A stretch of DNA of 64,000 bases from Streptomyces sp. ISL-98 (GCF_018614055.1 NZ_JAGGPB010000032.1:1-64000), one strand, 5' to 3'; numbered from the stretch's first letter, positions 9,001 through 17,456 are shown. Made by a program: numbers and translations. The notes: generated by a model not told the origin, from the sequence alone.

Positions 9001-11138
9001 GTCACCTGGCGTACGTGATGTACACCTCCGGGTCGACCGGCACGCCGAAGGGCGTCGCGGTGACCCACCGGAATGTCGTGAGCTTTGCCGAGGACCGGAG
9101 CTGGCGCGAGGACGTGGTCGAGCGGGTCCTGGTGCAGGCCAACCACGCCTTCGACGCTTCGACGTACGAGATCTGGGTGACCCTCGCGCACGGTGGCCGA
9201 CTGGTCGTCATGCCCCCGGGAGACGTCGGCGCGGCCGAGCGGGGCCGGCTGATCGCCGAGCACGGTGTCACCAACGTGCACGCCACCGCCGGACTGTTCA
9301 GCCTTCTGGCCGAGGAGTCGCCCCAGATCTTCGCCGGGGTCCGCGAGGTCTCGACCGGTGGTGACGTGGTGTCGGCCTCAGCGATCCGCACCCTGCTGGA
9401 GGCCCATCCCGGACTGGTGGTCCGCACGACGTACGGGCCGACCGAGACGACGGCGTTCACCACCCAGATCCCGTACACCGCCGCCGACACAGTCCCGTCG
9501 AACGTGCCGATCGGCCGCCCGATGGACAACAGCCGGACGTTTGTGCTGGACGAATTCCTGCACCCGCTCTCGCCCGGAGTGACCGGAGAGCTGTACGTCG
9601 CCGGTGCGGGTCTGGCCCGGAGTTACGCGGGACGGGCAGGACTGACGGCGGAACGGTTCGTCGCCTGCCCGTTCAGCGAGAACGCCGAAAGGATGTACCG
9701 GACCGGTGACTTGGCGCGCTGGTCGCCGGACGGCGAGCTGGTGTTCGCGGGCCGGGCCGACGATCAGGTGAAGATTCGCGGGTTCCGCATCGAGCCGGGC
9801 GAGGTCGAGTCGGTGCTGGCCGGACACGAAGGCGTCGGCCAGGTCGCGGTGACCGTGCGCGAGGACCAGCCCGGGACAAAGCGCCTGGTCGCCTACGTCG
9901 TCACCGCGGACCCGGCGCTGGACGGGAACACCCTGCGGGAGTACGCGGCGCGTGCACTGCCGGACTACATGGTGCCGTCCGCCGTGATGATGATGGAGAC
10001 CCTGCCCGTCACGGTGAACGGGAAGCTGGACCGGGCGGCCCTGCCGTCCCCGGACCTCGGCGGCCCGGGGACGGGCCGGGAGGCCGCAACGCTGGTGGAA
10101 GCGGCCCTGTGCGGGCTGTTCGCCGAAGTCCTGGGCGTGGACCGGGTCGGCGCCGAAGAGTCGTTCTTCGACCTGGGCGGCGATTCGCTGCTGGCGATGC
10201 GGCTGATCGAGCGGATCCGGACCGTACTCGACACGGAGATCAACATCCGGGAGCTGTTCGCCGGGCCGACGGCCGCCGCGGTCGCCGCGGTGCTCGACAA
10301 GGACTCCGACGCCACGGGCGACTACGAAATGATCCTGCCACTGCGGACCGGCGGCGACCGGCCACCGCTGTTCTGCCTGCATTCCGGCGGGGGCCTCAGC
10401 TGGCACTACGCGGCTCTGGTGAACCATCTGCCGGCCGAATACCCCATATACGGCTTGCAGGCGCGCGGACTTACCGGAACCGACGCGCTGCCCGAAAGCG
10501 TCGAGGAAATGGCGGCCGACTACGCCGAGCAGATCCGCTCCGTACAGCCGAGCGGGCCCTACCACCTCCTGGGGTGGTCTTTCGGCGGAGTCGTCGCCCA
10601 CGCTGTCGCGGCGCACCTCCAGCGGGAGGGCGACACGGTCGGAATGCTGGCCATTCTGGACGGATATCCGAACCGTGAGATAACGACGGCGAACGAGAAC
10701 GAGATCGGAAACGGCAGCGGCGAAGGCAGTGAGGAATTCGCGGGATTCGGCGATCTCCGGCCCGGGGAACAGCCGGTGCTGCTCATCGACGGTGACGTTG
10801 TAACCGGAGCCCCCGAGGCGGCCGCAGTGGACCAGGCCGACGGGAAACAGGGCGCTGAGACGCTGTCGGTCGTCCAGAAGGTCGAGGAGAACAATCTGCG
10901 GCTTCTGCAGAGATTCACTCCCGGCCTCGTAGAGGGAGATATTCTCCTTTTCGTGGCGACACTCGGACGCCCGGAACTCATGTCGGCCGAGGCCGCTCCC
11001 GAATCCTGGCGCCCCTATGTCCAGGGCGATGTGGAGACCCACTCCATTGAGTGCGACCACCGTCAATTGGTAAAGGCGGAACCGCTCGTTGAGATCGCCC
11101 GCGTGGTTTTGGAGAAGCTCGGGCACCAGCGTTCTTGA
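1..11138 (+). CDS. Non-ribosomal peptide synthetase, C-terminal part (A-PCP-[C-A-PCP]x3-TE); 5' end outside window
   Basis: The reading frame is open from the first bases (frame of position 3), so the gene starts upstream; 3711 residues are visible. Approximate order: end of an A domain (to 520), PCP (Ser codon 645), C (810-2100, HHIAVDG near 1200), A (2205-3670), PCP (Ser 3807), C (3970-5270), A (5370-6850), PCP (Ser 6993), C (7155-8460), A (8560-10040), PCP (Ser 10185) and a type I thioesterase (10340-11110). The TE has GWSFGG with its Ser at 10578, an Asp in ILDGYP and a His in CDHRQ. Pocket residues in GrsA numbering read DAWTVAAICK (Phe-like), DAYHLGLLCK (the Hpg code) and DAYHSGTAFK (no match I can name). 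There are no epimerase or methyltransferase domains. The TE marks this as the last protein of the assembly line, releasing a peptide that ends Phe-Hpg-X. Family call is certain; substrates are inferred. Confidence 0.97.
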   Translation, partial: ARTYVLDEFLRPVAPGVTGELYVAGSGLARGYDGRAALTAERFVACPHGGRMYRTGDLVRWSKDGLLLFEGRADDQVKIRGFRIELGEVEAVLAAHESVGQVAVIVREDQPGVKRLVAYVVPADGDVDAELLREYVAGKLPDYMVPTAITQLESLPVTVNGKLDRAALPAPEFDGAEGRAPATPVEEALCALFAEVLGLEQVSADGSFFELGGDSLLAMRLISKIRSELNAEVNIRELFGAPTVAGMARLVESDHGVVRAGVVVRERPEVLPLSFGQQRMWFLNRLEEAGGGAAYNVSLSVRLTGDLDVSAFEAALGDVADRHETLRTVFTETDGVPRQRILEGPGSRPDLHVRRSTHAELPGLVAAAGDRGFDLSADLPWRVELLALSTTEHVLVLVAHHIAVDGWSMGVLARDLWAAYKARHAGAAPDWTPLPVQYADYALWQREVLGDPGDPDSLISGQLGYWRDALADLTEELVLPVDRARPAVATFQGRSVRVQVDAGAHAGLVDVAERSSATMFMVVQAALAVLLSRLGAGADIPIGTAIAGRGDSSLDDLAGFFINTLVLRTDTGGDPTFAELLARVREADLGAYAHQDMPFERLVDELNPARSLSRHPLFQIMLILQNVPRTETPWDVPGLSIEPMPVDENVAARFDLSVNLSEQRDEQGIPAGILGSLQYATDLFDEPTAVALAARLTQVLEQVAADPDVRISQVDVLDETERRAVLEAWNDSARPIPAATLPELFQAQVARTPAEPALIGETSFDYAELERRANRVANWLIGRGIGPEDRVGVLMERSADLVVVLLGVVKAGAAYIPVDPNYPSERIKFVLADALPALVLCTSGTDGLLADGVERVVWDDPATVAEIEDRPVSAPVVALRPEHPAYVIYTSGSTGVPKGVVVTHAGLASLSGCQIDRFGVGPSSRVLQFAALGFDASVWELVMALTSGAALVTAPADRMPPYAPLEDLLGDYGITHVTLPPSVLAGAAQLPASVETVVVAGEACPPSLVAEWSQRLNLVNAYGPTETTICATMSGTLTPEPGRTAVPIGGPVWNSRVFVLDEFLRPLPPGVVGELYVAGAGLARGYAGRSGLTAERFVACPFGGRMYRTGDLARWSKDGQLLFAGRADDQVKIRGFRIEPGEVEAVLAGHGGVGQVAVIVREDQPGTKRLVAYVVPADGQFDGDVLREYAAGVLPDYMVPAAVVALDALPMTVNGKLDRAALPAPEFGHSEGRAPATPAEEALCALFAEVLGLEQVSVDGSFFELGGDSLLAMRLIAKVRSVLDVEINIRELFGTPTVAGIARLVESDQGVVRAGVGVRERPEVLPLSFGQQRMWFLNRMEEAGAGAGYNVPLALRLSGELDVAALQAALHDVADRHETLRTTFPTTGGVPRQKVLDGAAGRTTLHVRNVTPTDLPSAVAEVAGRTFDLTHDLPWRTELLVLSDTESVLVLVAHHIAVDGWSMGVLARDLRTAFGARLHGTEAAWSPLPVQYADYALWQREVLGDLDDPDSLVSAQVGYWREALADLPEELLLPADRTRPAVSSYRGGSVPVEIDPAAHAGLVEAAQQGSATMFMVVQAALAMLLARLGAGTDIPVGTAIAGRPDSALEDLAGFFINTLVLRTDVSGDPTFAELLARVRETDLSAYAHQDVPFERLVEDLNPARSLSRHPLFQIMLVLQNLPQEGSSWDLPELDVRPMPAEDTVAARFDLSITLAERRDENGSPAGIVGDLLYATDLFDADTARALTARLAEVLRQVAADPDLPVSRLDILDDTERRQVVEGWNDTTWPVPETSLAGLFAAQVARTPDAVALIGADDGVTLTYADLDARSDRVARWLADRGVRLESRVGVVMDRSADLVVLLLGVVKSGAAYVPVDPSYPAERITQILSGAAPEIVLCTHDTAGLLSGPEAERVVWDDPEVAAEVASCSGPAPESRVSAGSAVYVMFTSGSTGVPKGIVATHGGVTGLVLDRGWAVGPGDRVLMHAPHAFDASTYEVWAPLVRGGAVVVAPAGAVDGAVLAGLAEAYDLTTVHVTAGLFGVLAEESPESLAGLDEVLTGGDVVPAGSVARVLETVPGLRVRHLYGPTESTLCSTTFVVESGAEAPAVLPIGSPMDNVRTYVLDEFLQPVAPGVIAELYLAGPGLARGYDGRAALTAERFVACPYGGRMYRTGDLARWSKDGQLLFAGRADDQVKIRGFRIEPGEIDAVLIGHESVGQVAVIVREDQPGTKRLVAYVVLAGEEFDGDALREYAAGVLPDYMVPAAVVALESLPVTVNGKLDRAALPAPDFGSGEHRAPATPAEEALCALFAEVLGLELVSADGSFFELGGDSLLAMRLIAKVRSALDVEINIREVFAAPTVAAMARLVESGQGDARAGVVVRERPEVLPLSFGQQRMWFLNRMEEAGAGAAYNVPLALGLTGELDIAALDAAIGDVADRHETLRTVFPSTDGSPRQEILEGRPALNVRNVTRTELPGAMAEVAGKGFDLARDLPWRTELLTVSGTEHVLVIVAHHIAVDGWSMGVLERDLQTAYKARQTGSEPGWVPLPVQYADYALWQREVLGDLDDPDSLISAQLGYWREALAGLPEELTLPVDRNRPAISSFQGGSVPLRLDAEAHAALAEVARQSSATMFMVVQAALAMLLARLGAGTDIPVGTAVAGRADSAVEDLAGFFINTLVLRTDVSGDPTFEELLVRVRDTDLAAYAHQDLPFERLVDDLDHVRSLARQPLFQIMLALHSGGPAAQDAWDLPGLQVEQLNPDHAVAARFDLSVTLGEFRDETGTPDGIGGTVQYATDLFDESTAQALSDRLVKVLEQIAADPRVRVGKLDIIDPEEQRTVLREWNDTAHPVATTTLPELFERQVERTPDAIAIAARDATLTYAQVDALANRVAHWLIGRGAGPDDRIAVVMDRSADLLVVLLGVLKAGAAYVPVDPDYPAERIGLMLADAEPTLVLCTRTTRGVLPDEYDHVVWEEAVVGMALCPPTAPQDADRSAQLLPGHLAYVMYTSGSTGTPKGVAVTHRNVVSFAEDRSWREDVVERVLVQANHAFDASTYEIWVTLAHGGRLVVMPPGDVGAAERGRLIAEHGVTNVHATAGLFSLLAEESPQIFAGVREVSTGGDVVSASAIRTLLEAHPGLVVRTTYGPTETTAFTTQIPYTAADTVPSNVPIGRPMDNSRTFVLDEFLHPLSPGVTGELYVAGAGLARSYAGRAGLTAERFVACPFSENAERMYRTGDLARWSPDGELVFAGRADDQVKIRGFRIEPGEVESVLAGHEGVGQVAVTVREDQPGTKRLVAYVVTADPALDGNTLREYAARALPDYMVPSAVMMMETLPVTVNGKLDRAALPSPDLGGPGTGREAATLVEAALCGLFAEVLGVDRVGAEESFFDLGGDSLLAMRLIERIRTVLDTEINIRELFAGPTAAAVAAVLDKDSDATGDYEMILPLRTGGDRPPLFCLHSGGGLSWHYAALVNHLPAEYPIYGLQARGLTGTDALPESVEEMAADYAEQIRSVQPSGPYHLLGWSFGGVVAHAVAAHLQREGDTVGMLAILDGYPNREITTANENEIGNGSGEGSEEFAGFGDLRPGEQPVLLIDGDVVTGAPEAAAVDQADGKQGAETLSVVQKVEENNLRLLQRFTPGLVEGDILLFVATLGRPELMSAEAAPESWRPYVQGDVETHSIECDHRQLVKAEPLVEIARVVLEKLGHQRS

Positions 11139-11248
11139 TACCTCGCCGAAACCCCCTGAACCGTAACGTCTGATCAAGCGTCCCGGCTACGACAGCGCCC
11201 GGTCGCTGACGAAGCCAACAGGAACCTCCACGAGAGACGGAGAAAGAC

Positions 11249-11872
11249 ATGCAAGGTGCCTCTGGCCACGGTGTCCTCGACAGCAGCTGTTCTGGTCGGT
11301 CGCGGCGGACCCGGTCGCTGGTCGGTTCGCTCGCCGCGGTGACGGCCATCATGCTGTTCGCGGGCGCTTGTTCCAATGACAAACCCAGTGAGAATGCCGT
11401 TGCGGACGTTCCGAGCAGCAAGGGGACGGCCAAGGCCGCCCCGCCCAAGGGCGGCAGCACGCTGGCGTACGCCAAGTGCATGCGAGAGCACGGAATCAGC
11501 AACTTCCCCGACCCCAATGCCCAGGGCCTTCTCGACATCGACGGCAACAAGGTCGACATGAAGTCGTCGCAGGCCCAGGCCGCCGACAAGGCATGCAAGC
11601 CGCTTTTGCCCGCGGTCGGCAACGCCAAGCCGCCGGCCGGGGTGAAGGAAGCGGCGCTGGAGTACTCCAAGTGCATGCGTAAGAACGGGGTTCCCAAGTT
11701 CCCGGACCCCAATGCCGAGGGCGGCCTCGACATCAACGGTGAAACGCTCGGCGTCGACCCGAACGGCGATGTCTTCAAGGGCGCAGACAAGACCTGCCAG
11801 CCCATTCTGGAGAAGGTCGCCGGCGGCCCCAAGGAGATCCAGTCCGGCGGGCCCGGAAGCGGACCCCAGTGA
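11249..11872 (+). CDS. Secreted lipoprotein with duplicated Cys/FPDPN repeat
   Basis: 207 residues; the ATG follows a GGAG-type ribosome site. An N-terminal Arg-rich and hydrophobic segment leads to a lipobox (LFAGAC, about residue 38), so export and lipid anchoring are expected. The mature part holds two copies of one unit. Each starts CMR, continues to FPDPN about ten residues later, and closes with a second Cys followed by (K/Q)P near 35-45 residues on, so each unit may form one disulphide. The family is unnamed to me but such lipoproteins recur in actinobacteria beside two-component and MacAB-type export genes, as here: the kinase converges from the other side and the efflux operon lies just beyond. 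A sensory or periplasmic-adaptor role is a guess. Confidence 0.85.
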   Translation: MQGASGHGVLDSSCSGRSRRTRSLVGSLAAVTAIMLFAGACSNDKPSENAVADVPSSKGTAKAAPPKGGSTLAYAKCMREHGISNFPDPNAQGLLDIDGNKVDMKSSQAQAADKACKPLLPAVGNAKPPAGVKEAALEYSKCMRKNGVPKFPDPNAEGGLDINGETLGVDPNGDVFKGADKTCQPILEKVAGGPKEIQSGGPGSGPQ

Positions 11873-11885
11873 CCGCTCCGCAACT

Positions 11886-11930
11886 GAGCGCCGTACCCCC
11901 CTCGTTGACTACGAGGGGGGTACGGCGCTC
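11886..11930. terminator. Bidirectional hairpin terminator between converging genes
   Basis: A perfect 20-bp inverted repeat (11886-11905 with 11911-11930) around the 5-base loop TGACT. It starts 14 bases after the lipoprotein stop and ends 7 bases before the stop of the converging histidine kinase, so it can serve both. There is no T-tract, as is common for Streptomyces terminators. Confidence 0.88.
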
Positions 11931-11937
11931 TCCGTTG

Positions 11938-13242
11938 CTACCGTCGTGCGGTGGTGGCCTGCTCCGGACGGTGCCGGGTGAGCGGGGCGTGGTTGCTCAC
12001 GGCAGGGAAGGTGACGGTGATGATCAGGCCGCCCTTGGCCCCCGCTGTGGTGGTGACGGTGGCGTCGTGGGCGGTCGCGATGGCCTGCACGATGGACAGT
12101 CCGAGCCCCAGTCCTTCGCTACGGCCGCCGGTACGGTTCGTGCCGAGCCGCTGGAACGGCTGGAAGAGCCGGTCGATGGCGCCCGGCGGCACGACGGGAC
12201 CGGTGTTGGCGACCGTGAGGACGGCATGACCGTCCACGGTCCGGGTCGTGACCTCCACCTCACCGTGCGGCGTGTTGTGCCGGATGGCGTTGTCCACGAG
12301 ATTGACGACGAGGCGTTCGGCGAGGGGCCGGTGGCCCGCCGCCACGGCCGCGGAGACCGACGACCGGATCTTCACCGTCCGGAAAGCCGCCTCGGCCTTC
12401 CGGGGGTCGACGACCTCGTGGGTGAGCTGTGCCAGGTCGAAGGGCTGGCGGACTTCGATGCCCACATGGCTGCGGGTCAAGGTGAGCAGTGCCTCGATGA
12501 GCCGTTCCTGCTGGGCGCCCGCGGCGAGGATCCGTTCGTGCGCCGCCCGCAGAGACTCCACCGTCGCCTCGGGGTCCGACAGCGCGACCTGGCCGAGCGC
12601 CCGCTGGCGGGCCAGGGGAGTGCGCAGTTCGTGGGACGCGTTGGCCACGAACTGGCGCTGGGTCTGGAAGGAGCTTTCGAGCCTGCTCAGGAGGCCGTCG
12701 AAGGTGTCGCCGAGCTCCTTGAGTTCGTCGCCGGGACCGTCGAGCGCAAGCCGCTGGTGCAGGCTGGTCGCCGAGATGTCCCGTGCGGCAGCCGTGATCG
12801 TCCGCAGCGGGCGCAGAATGCGGCCGGCGACGATCCAGCCCAGTGCGATCGAGATCACCGACATGAGAGCGAGCGCGATCCCGGAATTGACGAGCAACTG
12901 GTGCATGACGAGGGACCGCTGACGGGCAAGAGCTTTCTGCGCCTGGGCCGACAGCATGTCGATGGCGACCGACTGGTCCTGCGGCGAATCGACAGGCCCC
13001 TCGGAGTTCTCGGGCGGCTTGATACCGCCATTGTCGGGTGGCGGAGTGGCGAAGTTGGAGCTGGAATCCATGGGGGGATCGCCCAGCACGGAGTACCGCA
13101 CAAGTAGATAGGCGATTGCCAGCAGAGCGGCGCCTGAAATGAGAAACAACCCCCCGTACAGGAGGGTCATCTTGGCCCGGACTGTGCGGCGGGGCAGACG
13201 GGGACGGATTACGCGGCTCCTGAGCCGGGCGACGACCGACAT
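11938..13242 (-). CDS. Sensor histidine kinase (two-component system)
   Basis: 434 residues. Start chosen at the ATG at 13242, which lies 8 bases after the regulator's stop with a GAGGA site overlapping that stop, so the two are probably translated together. Order: N-terminal transmembrane helix (about residues 25-55), Pro/Asp-rich extracytoplasmic loop, second helix (about 115-140), HAMP, dimerisation/phosphoacceptor helix with SHELRTPL (His about 204), N-box LVDNAIRHN and G-box GLGLGLSIV of a HATPase. It is an OmpR-partner type kinase; the ligand is unknown. The short loop between two helices and the neighbouring export operon suggest sensing of envelope stress or the exported compound, which is inference. 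Confidence 0.95.
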   Translation of the reverse strand: MSVVARLRSRVIRPRLPRRTVRAKMTLLYGGLFLISGAALLAIAYLLVRYSVLGDPPMDSSSNFATPPPDNGGIKPPENSEGPVDSPQDQSVAIDMLSAQAQKALARQRSLVMHQLLVNSGIALALMSVISIALGWIVAGRILRPLRTITAAARDISATSLHQRLALDGPGDELKELGDTFDGLLSRLESSFQTQRQFVANASHELRTPLARQRALGQVALSDPEATVESLRAAHERILAAGAQQERLIEALLTLTRSHVGIEVRQPFDLAQLTHEVVDPRKAEAAFRTVKIRSSVSAAVAAGHRPLAERLVVNLVDNAIRHNTPHGEVEVTTRTVDGHAVLTVANTGPVVPPGAIDRLFQPFQRLGTNRTGGRSEGLGLGLSIVQAIATAHDATVTTTAGAKGGLIITVTFPAVSNHAPLTRHRPEQATTARR

Positions 13243-13250
13243 GTATTTCC

Positions 13251-13904
13251 TCAAATCCGGTATCCGCGCTTGGCCACGGTCTCGATGATCGGCGGATCCC
13301 CGAGCTTGGTCCGTAACCGGCTGATCGTGATTTTCACGGCATTGGTGAACGGGTCGGCGGCCTCGTCCCAGACCCGTTCGAGGAGTTCTTCGGCGGAGAC
13401 GGCCCGGCCCTCGGAGGCCAGAAGCAGCTCCAGCGTGCCGAACTCCTTGGGCGCCAGCTCCAGCAGTCGGTCTCCCCGGCTGGCCGTACGCCGTGCGGTG
13501 TCCACCACGAGGTCTCCATGGCGGATCACCGGCGGCACGACCGGATGAGCCCGGCGTGCCAGTGCACTGATCCGGGCGATCAGCACCGGGAAGTCGAAGG
13601 GTTTGGGGAGGTAGTCGTCGGCGCCCAGGCCGAGCCCGTCGACGAGGTCCTCGGTCGTCGCCGCGGCGGTGAGCATCAGCACCCGGCCCCGGCACCCGGC
13701 CGAGAGCAGCTCGGAGCACACTTCGTCGCCGTGCATCCCGGGCAGGTCCCGGTCGAGCACGATCACGTCGTAGTCGTTGCACAGCGCGCGTTCGAGCCCG
13801 GACGGGCCGTCGAACGCCACGTCCACGGCCATCTGCGACTGGCGCAGCCCGATGGCCACCGTCTGCGCCATCTCCTCGTCGTCCTCCACCACGAGTACCC
13901 GCAC
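13251..13904 (-). CDS. OmpR/PhoB-family response regulator
   Basis: 217 residues. The receiver domain (1-115) has the acidic pair DD at 8-9, phosphoacceptor Asp51 in VLDRDLPG and the Lys of LPKPF. The C-terminal winged helix (about 125-217) ends with the family's typical TVAKRGYRI. It is the first gene of the pair with the kinase. It diverges from the MacAB-type export operon, and the region between carries two pairs of direct repeats spaced 11 bp, the layout expected for dimeric OmpR-type regulators. It therefore probably controls both itself and the exporter. Confidence 0.96.
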   Translation of the reverse strand: MRVLVVEDDEEMAQTVAIGLRQSQMAVDVAFDGPSGLERALCNDYDVIVLDRDLPGMHGDEVCSELLSAGCRGRVLMLTAAATTEDLVDGLGLGADDYLPKPFDFPVLIARISALARRAHPVVPPVIRHGDLVVDTARRTASRGDRLLELAPKEFGTLELLLASEGRAVSAEELLERVWDEAADPFTNAVKITISRLRTKLGDPPIIETVAKRGYRI

Positions 13905-14213
13905 CTGTTGCCCCCTCGACGACCACTTCTTTCACAGCACACCTTGACAAGCCGGTCCAGGATGCTCAACCCCCGGTTTCCTCAGCGTTTCATCGCCGGG
14001 CTGCCCTGCACGTGGCGGAGCGAAACCTTTGTGAAACCGATCCCTCCGTAGAAAGGACCCATGCAGGAACCCAGGCAGGAATTCGGACGGTAATGGAGGG
14101 CGATATGCAAAGCACCGTCAAGTGCGATGCCGACCGGAACGCGAACGGGAAAAGGCGGGCCGGGGCATGCGCGTGAATACTGTGACGGTTCCTCAGCAGC
14201 CCGGAGGCGCATC
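13905..14213. promoter_or_regulatory. Divergent promoter region of the two-component and efflux operons, with candidate regulator boxes
   Basis: 309 bases with no convincing gene. It holds GTTTC at 13976 and 13987 (start to start 11 bp) and, in the opposite orientation, GAAAC at 14022 and 14033 (again 11 bp). Each pair matches the helical-turn spacing of OmpR-family binding sites, and the second pair is the first one reversed, as expected when one regulator serves two divergent promoters. The extended form is GGTTTC-N5/6-GTTTC. Core promoter hexamers are not clear. Confidence 0.6.
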
Positions 14214-15370
14214 ATGAGCACTTCGCAGATTTCCATGGATGACGACGCGGATGTCAATGAGCCGGGTGAGAAGGGGCGGCGTCCGCGCTCCGGAGGCTCC
14301 GGACGGCGCGGGCGGACGATAGCGGTCGTCGTGAGCGTTCTGGTCGCGGCGGGTGTGGGGATCGTCGTCACCGACCCGTTCGGCGGCGAGGCGAAGGACC
14401 CGTTGACCAAGCCCACTGCCCGGACCGGGCTGGCGAAGGTGACCAAGGGAACCCTGGCAGCCCGGACCCAGGAGAACGGGACGCTGGGTTACGCCGGTGA
14501 CTACAAGGTGGTCAACAAGGCCGGCGGCACGGTCACGAAGCTGCCGGGCGCGGGCACGGTGGTCCGTCAGGGCAAGGTGCTCTACCGGGTGGACGGCAAG
14601 CCGGTCCTCTTCCTGTACGGCGCCTATGTGCCGGTCTACCGGGCCCTGGAGTGGAACATGGAAGGAGCCGACGTACAGCAGCTGAACGCCGCGCTGGTCG
14701 CCCTCGGATACGCCACCAAGGACGAAATCGACCCCGATTCCGACTACTTCAGCTGGCAGACGTACTACGCCCTCAAAGAGATGCAGGACGAGGTGGGCCT
14801 GAAGGAGACCGGCAAACTGCCCCTCGGGCAGGCCGTGTTCCTGTCGGCCAAGGAGATCAGGGTCACCAAGGTCAGCGCGGTACGCGGTGGTGCGGCGGCG
14901 CCCGGCGCAGTGGTCCTCGAAGCGTCCTCGACCCAACGTCAGGTCACCGTCGCGCTGAACGCCAGCCAGCAGTCCGACGTGGCGATCGGTGACAAGGTGA
15001 CCATCTCGCTGCCCAACGGCAAGACGACCGACGGTGTCGTGTCGTCGGTCGGGAAGATCGCGACCAAGTCGGACGACAGCATGACCATCTCCGTCGAGAT
15101 CAAGCCGTCGAACCCGAAGGCGACCGGGCAGCTCGACCAGGCGCCCGTGCAGGTGTCCATCGTGACCGACACGGTGAAGGACGTGCTGTCGGTGCCGGTG
15201 AACGCGCTGCTGGCGCTGGCCGGCGGTGGGTACGCCGTCGAGGTCGTCGGGGCCGACGACGCGCATCGCCTGATCCCTGTGACGGCCGGGTTGTTCGACG
15301 ACAGCGCCGGCATGGTCGAGGTCAAGGGCGACGGGCTCAAGGTCGGTCAGAAGATCGTGGTGCCGTCCTC

Positions 15371-15374
<4 letters not shown>
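14214..15374 (+). CDS. MacA/HlyD-like efflux adaptor with peptidoglycan-binding domain
   Basis: 386 residues. Start taken at the ATG at 14214 behind a GGAGG site; the frame is open further upstream but has no better site. A cytoplasmic acidic/basic head is followed by one transmembrane helix (about residues 38-58), a lipoyl/barrel-like region, a peptidoglycan-binding-1 type repeat (about 143-200, with ADVQQLNAAL and a GYAT-type turn), then beta-barrel segments typical of periplasmic adaptors. It links the ABC permease to the cell wall in Gram-positive MacAB-like systems. The stop overlaps the start of the ATPase gene (ATGA). Confidence 0.9.
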
Positions 15375-16158
<784 letters not shown>

Positions 16159-16162
<4 letters not shown>

Positions 16163-17361
16163 CCACCACGGCTCCGGCTCCCGGCCGGCTGCGCCCGGCC
16201 GACCTGGCCCGGACCGCCAGCGTGGGGCTGCGCACCCGCCGGATGCGGGCCGCACTGTCAGCACTCGGCATCGCCATCGGCGTCGCTGCGATGGTGGCGG
16301 TGATGGGGCTGTCCGCCTCGTCCCAGGCCGGTCTGCTCGCCGAGATCGACAAGCTGGGCACCAACCTGCTGACGGTCACCCCCGGCCGGGTCCTGGGCGG
16401 CGGCGAGGCCAAGCTCCCGCTCGACGCTCCGGCGATGATCGCCCGGGTCGGCCCGGTCGAATCGGTCCAGAGCACCGGGAAGACCAAGGCCAACGCCTTC
16501 CGCAACCCGTACATCCCGAGCATCAACACGAACTCCATCACGGTCAACGCCGCGAGCCTGGAGCTGCCCGCCGCGCTGCGCACGACCGTGGCCAAGGGCA
16601 AGTACCTCAACGCCGCCACCGAAAAGCAGCCGGTCGCCGTGCTCGGCGCGGCCGCCGCTAGCCGCCTGGGCATCGCCGAGGTCCACACGGGGATGCGCAT
16701 CTGGGTCGGCGGCCAGTGGTTCTACGTCGCGGGGATCCTCAACCAGGCGACCCTGACGCCCGAGATCGACTCCTCGGTGCTGGTCGGCTACCCGGCCGCG
16801 CAGAAGTACCTGGACTTCGACGGCCACCCGTCCACGGTCTACGTACGCTCCGAGACCGACCAGGTCACCAACGTCCAGAAGGTACTGGCCGCGACGGCAA
16901 ACCCGGAAAACGCCGACGAGGTCAGCGTCAGCCAGCCCTCGGCCGCTCTCGAAGCCCGCGCCGCCACCCAGTCCGCGCTGAACGGCCTGTTCCTCGGCCT
17001 CGGGGCGGTGGCCCTGCTCGTCGGCGGCATCGGAGTCGCCAACACCATGGTCATCTCGGTCCTCGAGCGCCGGTCCGAGATCGGGCTACGACGCGCGCTC
17101 GGCGCCACCAAGGGCAACATCCGCCTCCAGTTCCTGTCCGAGGCGATCCTCCTCGCCGCACTGGGCGGCGTCGTCGGGGTGGCACTGGGTGTCATCGCCA
17201 CCACGGTCTACGCCCAGGTCAAGGACTGGGCGACGGTCGTCCCCCCGCTCGCCTGGGGAGGGGGCCTCCTCGCGGCCATCGCGATCGGTGCCATCGCCGG
17301 CCTGCTTCCCGCGCTGCGCGCCGCCCGCATGCAGCCCACCGAAGCTCTCCGGACCACGTAG
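16159..17361 (+). CDS. ABC transporter permease, MacB/FtsX family
   Basis: 400 residues. First transmembrane helix near residues 30-50 followed by a large extracytoplasmic MacB-PCD-like domain (about 55-265). Three further helices (about 280-300, 325-350, 365-385) form the FtsX core, with the SVLERRSEIGLRRALGAT motif between helices 2 and 3. This four-helix topology is that of the MacB permease half. It is last in the efflux operon, and a hairpin follows about 100 bases downstream. Confidence 0.95.
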
Positions 17362-17456
17362 TGCCCGTGGCCGCGTAACACCGCTCACCCGGCGTCGTAC
17401 GACGCCCTCCTGCTCCGTACCCGCGTACGACCCCCGCGGCGCGGGTACGGTCCCCG

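Noticed and set aside
1..11138. Possible epimerase or dual C/E domains in the NRPS
   Set aside because: All three C domains directly precede A domains and no domain sits between PCP and C; spacing leaves no room for an epimerase.
11139..11248. Possible MbtH-like small gene between the NRPS and the lipoprotein
   Set aside because: Only 110 bases, with no open frame of that size and no MbtH motif.
13243..13950. N-terminal extension of the histidine kinase frame across the response regulator
   Set aside because: It is out-of-frame sequence of the regulator gene; the kinase has its own ATG and ribosome site at 13242.
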